A stretch of DNA of 64,000 nt. It comes from Deltaproteobacteria bacterium. GTDB taxonomy: Bacteria; Acidobacteriota; Thermoanaerobaculia; Multivoradales; JAHZIX01. The position numbers and the translations under genes are program-made. The number at the start of each line of letters is the position of its first letter. Position 1 is the stretch's first letter. The DNA is taken from NCBI GenBank assembly GCA_022601195.1, contig JAHZIX010000018.1, positions 1 to 64,000 on the forward strand. The letters are read 5' to 3'. This document shows, piece after piece, positions 63,601 through 64,000 of this stretch. The notes under the pieces were generated by a model. It ran no database searches. It worked only from the letters and a program-made list of their open reading frames with translations, and had not been told where the DNA came from.

Positions 63601-63788
63601 CGGAATCCCGTTTCGCCCCACTGGGGGTCCGGTCTCGGAGCTTCCCGAGGTCGGGTTTGCAGCAGGGCTGGGACACCGCCAACCACAGGGTCGCCAGTCC
63701 AGGATCCAAACCGAGATCTCCAGCCCGAAGCTCGAGTTTCAAGGACCCTGTGGGAGCGACACGAAGTCTCTCCGCGGGAACTCGCCAT
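60630..63788 (-). CDS. CHAT-domain protease with TPRs, probably a lipoprotein; start uncertain
   Basis: The frame runs 1052 codons from ATG 63788, but its first 90 codons overlap the upstream gene and look non-coding (Arg/Pro-rich). VAFLSLTALFAC (Cys 122) is a lipobox, so the true start is probably near codon 90-100, about 63510, where I find no standard start codon. The mature part has a beta domain, then TPR-like helices (about 250-690), then a CHAT domain with catalytic His in FHFSGHADFG (His929) and Cys in VVLAACDTG (Cys968). CHAT proteases resemble caspases and separases, and often act in stress or immune pathways. Linker: 12-nt repeats encode SGSASGSVSG. A subtilase follows. Confidence 0.85.
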   Translation of the reverse strand: MASSRGETSCRSHRVLETRASGWRSRFGSWTGDPVVGGVPALLQTRPREAPRPDPQWGETGFRNRSLDAPRDPPRVPPRNPPRAHSRALDRRRSSRFRFSGLRAAGRGRWVAFLSLTALFACSPSEPRSSREASREPLALKVEFSGCSTSGSASGSASGSVSGPLGAPICVLGPGAEVRVWAWAAPGADLQLRAFPLGEPVVGEANAGGRLFRVSASQLERLEVSASGGGATAKFVLPVQQWPLPDVFRKAREIGRSGQLKEARLLVEQHLVGASSEDRWYGRALGLLARIEQRSGHPVKARELLRQAISEHQQKGDVGEEIADRCLLIHISYSDLGDFRTALQELQEMPLPPVGDADAAYRQAYYRGTLALYNGDLRNALLFLNRAQEQREHLADAAGLGAISQILGRVLQRLGRGEEARELFDRLTSDAGYLEQLNGCQRATLFNNVGWDRILKLEAGSPAEGTPVEPSPAEDPLPLLEEALEALAAGPSCQTVGRASIQINLGFARFHRGDLEAAEEHLEKARADLGNASPRLLLWHLDLQSRLDERRGRLERAADGFSRLQELAVVALSPEAEWRALFGQARVAEAAGRSQEALRAYASAEGLLDDISLRSPVGLGRATSMVAVEGSTRSYLPLLLDLGLRQEAFQAARRSRSRVLRGLVFKERVAGLDPEERLQWSRSLARYEALAAELDASLGDAWRQAGSQRKGGELLRRQRSEELRQALDQSFALLDAKGLAKVEGALVPGEGEVILLYHPVVGGWVGFALDLDFDSGSTGDIQVARLGPLPRELPSEELAVRLLGPFRKRLATAQQVRIYSHGWLRGVDFHALPVDGAPLLAQASVVYGLDLGEDALEEDASVPPAFQRQALVVTDPTETLPAAGREASTVTSRLHQRALAVSWLTGGASTRRQVLVDLEGASVFHFSGHADFGDGLGGALRLADSGKLSVGDVLASPSLPASVVLAACDTGRPGRGVSGPALSLAEAFLVGGSREVLSSSRAVDDQAAAAMVGALYRHWQGDLSLAEALRRAQLEPEIRQGTDWAAFRVLER

Positions 63789-63997
63789 GGCCGCAGAGTA
63801 CCACCCTGTTCCAGAAATACCGTGAGAGCTACGTCACCGACCAGGGGCTCGGCAGGAAACAGCTCCAGGTCCAGCCGAATACCCTCCATCAGGCGCGGCA
63901 CCGCCGCCACCGCCGCCGTAGAACGCTGCACCGCTACCCCCCCTCTGACCTCCAAGGAGTACTCCGGAATCTTCTCTCGGCTCGGGCCGAAGACCAT
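63521..63997 (-). CDS. C-terminal part of an unrecognised protein (probably continues past the right edge)
   Basis: The frame ends with TAG at 63521 and is open up to the edge; an ATG at 63997 lies only three bases from it, so the real start probably lies outside. The visible 158 residues have a beta-rich part (YSLEVRGGVAVQRSTAAVAA, LDLELFPAEPLVGDVALTVF, LRVAPTGSLKLELRAGDLG) and end with a charged helix (RQEILLESLPETLREPIPEP). The stop precedes the lipobox of the CHAT protein by about 95 nt, so the two may form an operon. Function not recognised. Confidence 0.5.
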   Translation of the reverse strand: MVFGPSREKIPEYSLEVRGGVAVQRSTAAVAAVPRLMEGIRLDLELFPAEPLVGDVALTVFLEQGGTLRPWRVPAERLRVAPTGSLKLELRAGDLGLDPGLATLWLAVSQPCCKPDLGKLRDRTPSGAKRDSETVRWMRQEILLESLPETLREPIPEP

Positions 63998-64000
63998 GGC

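Overview
The window reads as chromosomal DNA of an Acidobacteriota bacterium, probably of the Thermoanaerobaculia kind (inference, no marker gene is present). The grounds are GC-rich coding sequence, two very large ADOP-type ABC permeases (one coupled to a PadR regulator), an ECF sigma factor directly followed by a Ser/Thr kinase with TPRs, a CadC-like winged-helix/TPR regulator, a CHAT protease beside a subtilase, and many exported proteins. No rRNA, tRNA, transposase gene or prophage was seen.

Layout. 1-2 kb: the 5' part of a STAND-type NTPase with an Mrr-like nuclease domain and TPRs, a likely defence protein that runs off the left edge. 2.5-6.2 kb: a YbdG-like mechanosensitive channel, then three small genes, two of them Cys-containing exported proteins; one has a knottin-like C-terminus. 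6.7-12.7 kb: the pyruvate dehydrogenase operon aceE-aceF-lpdA. 12.9-23.2 kb: PadR with ADOP permease, LysE exporter, metallo-beta-lactamase lipoprotein, Coq4-like protein, a small exported protein and a second ADOP permease.

23.3-29.85 kb holds the most unusual locus. Three translationally coupled plus-strand genes (pyruvyl-transferase-like, GT4 with a C-terminal PqqD-like domain, GT2) converge on a minus-strand unit made of a 45-residue Cys-rich peptide gene with consensus promoter hexamers and a strong ribosome-binding site, a GmhA-like sugar-phosphate isomerase, and an unrecognised protein of about 558 residues. I read this as a candidate gene cluster for a glycosylated ribosomal peptide.

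30-53 kb: exported and surface proteins (a protein ending in a single CxxCH haem motif, an FG-GAP propeller, a phospholipase D-C-type lectin fusion, a VWA protein, a beta-helix protein, a metzincin protease), interleaved with signalling genes (NarL-type two-component pair, winged-helix/TPR regulator, ECF sigma with kinase). 53-58 kb: a SWIM-SNF2 helicase and a cas-less, visibly degenerate 14-repeat CRISPR array, with a possible relic repeat on the far side of the helicase. 58-64 kb: subtilase, TPR-CHAT protease and the end of an upstream gene.

Two genome habits stand out: a 24-nt REP-like hairpin repeat present four times, and in-frame 15-nt tandem repeats in linkers or signal regions of at least six unrelated genes.
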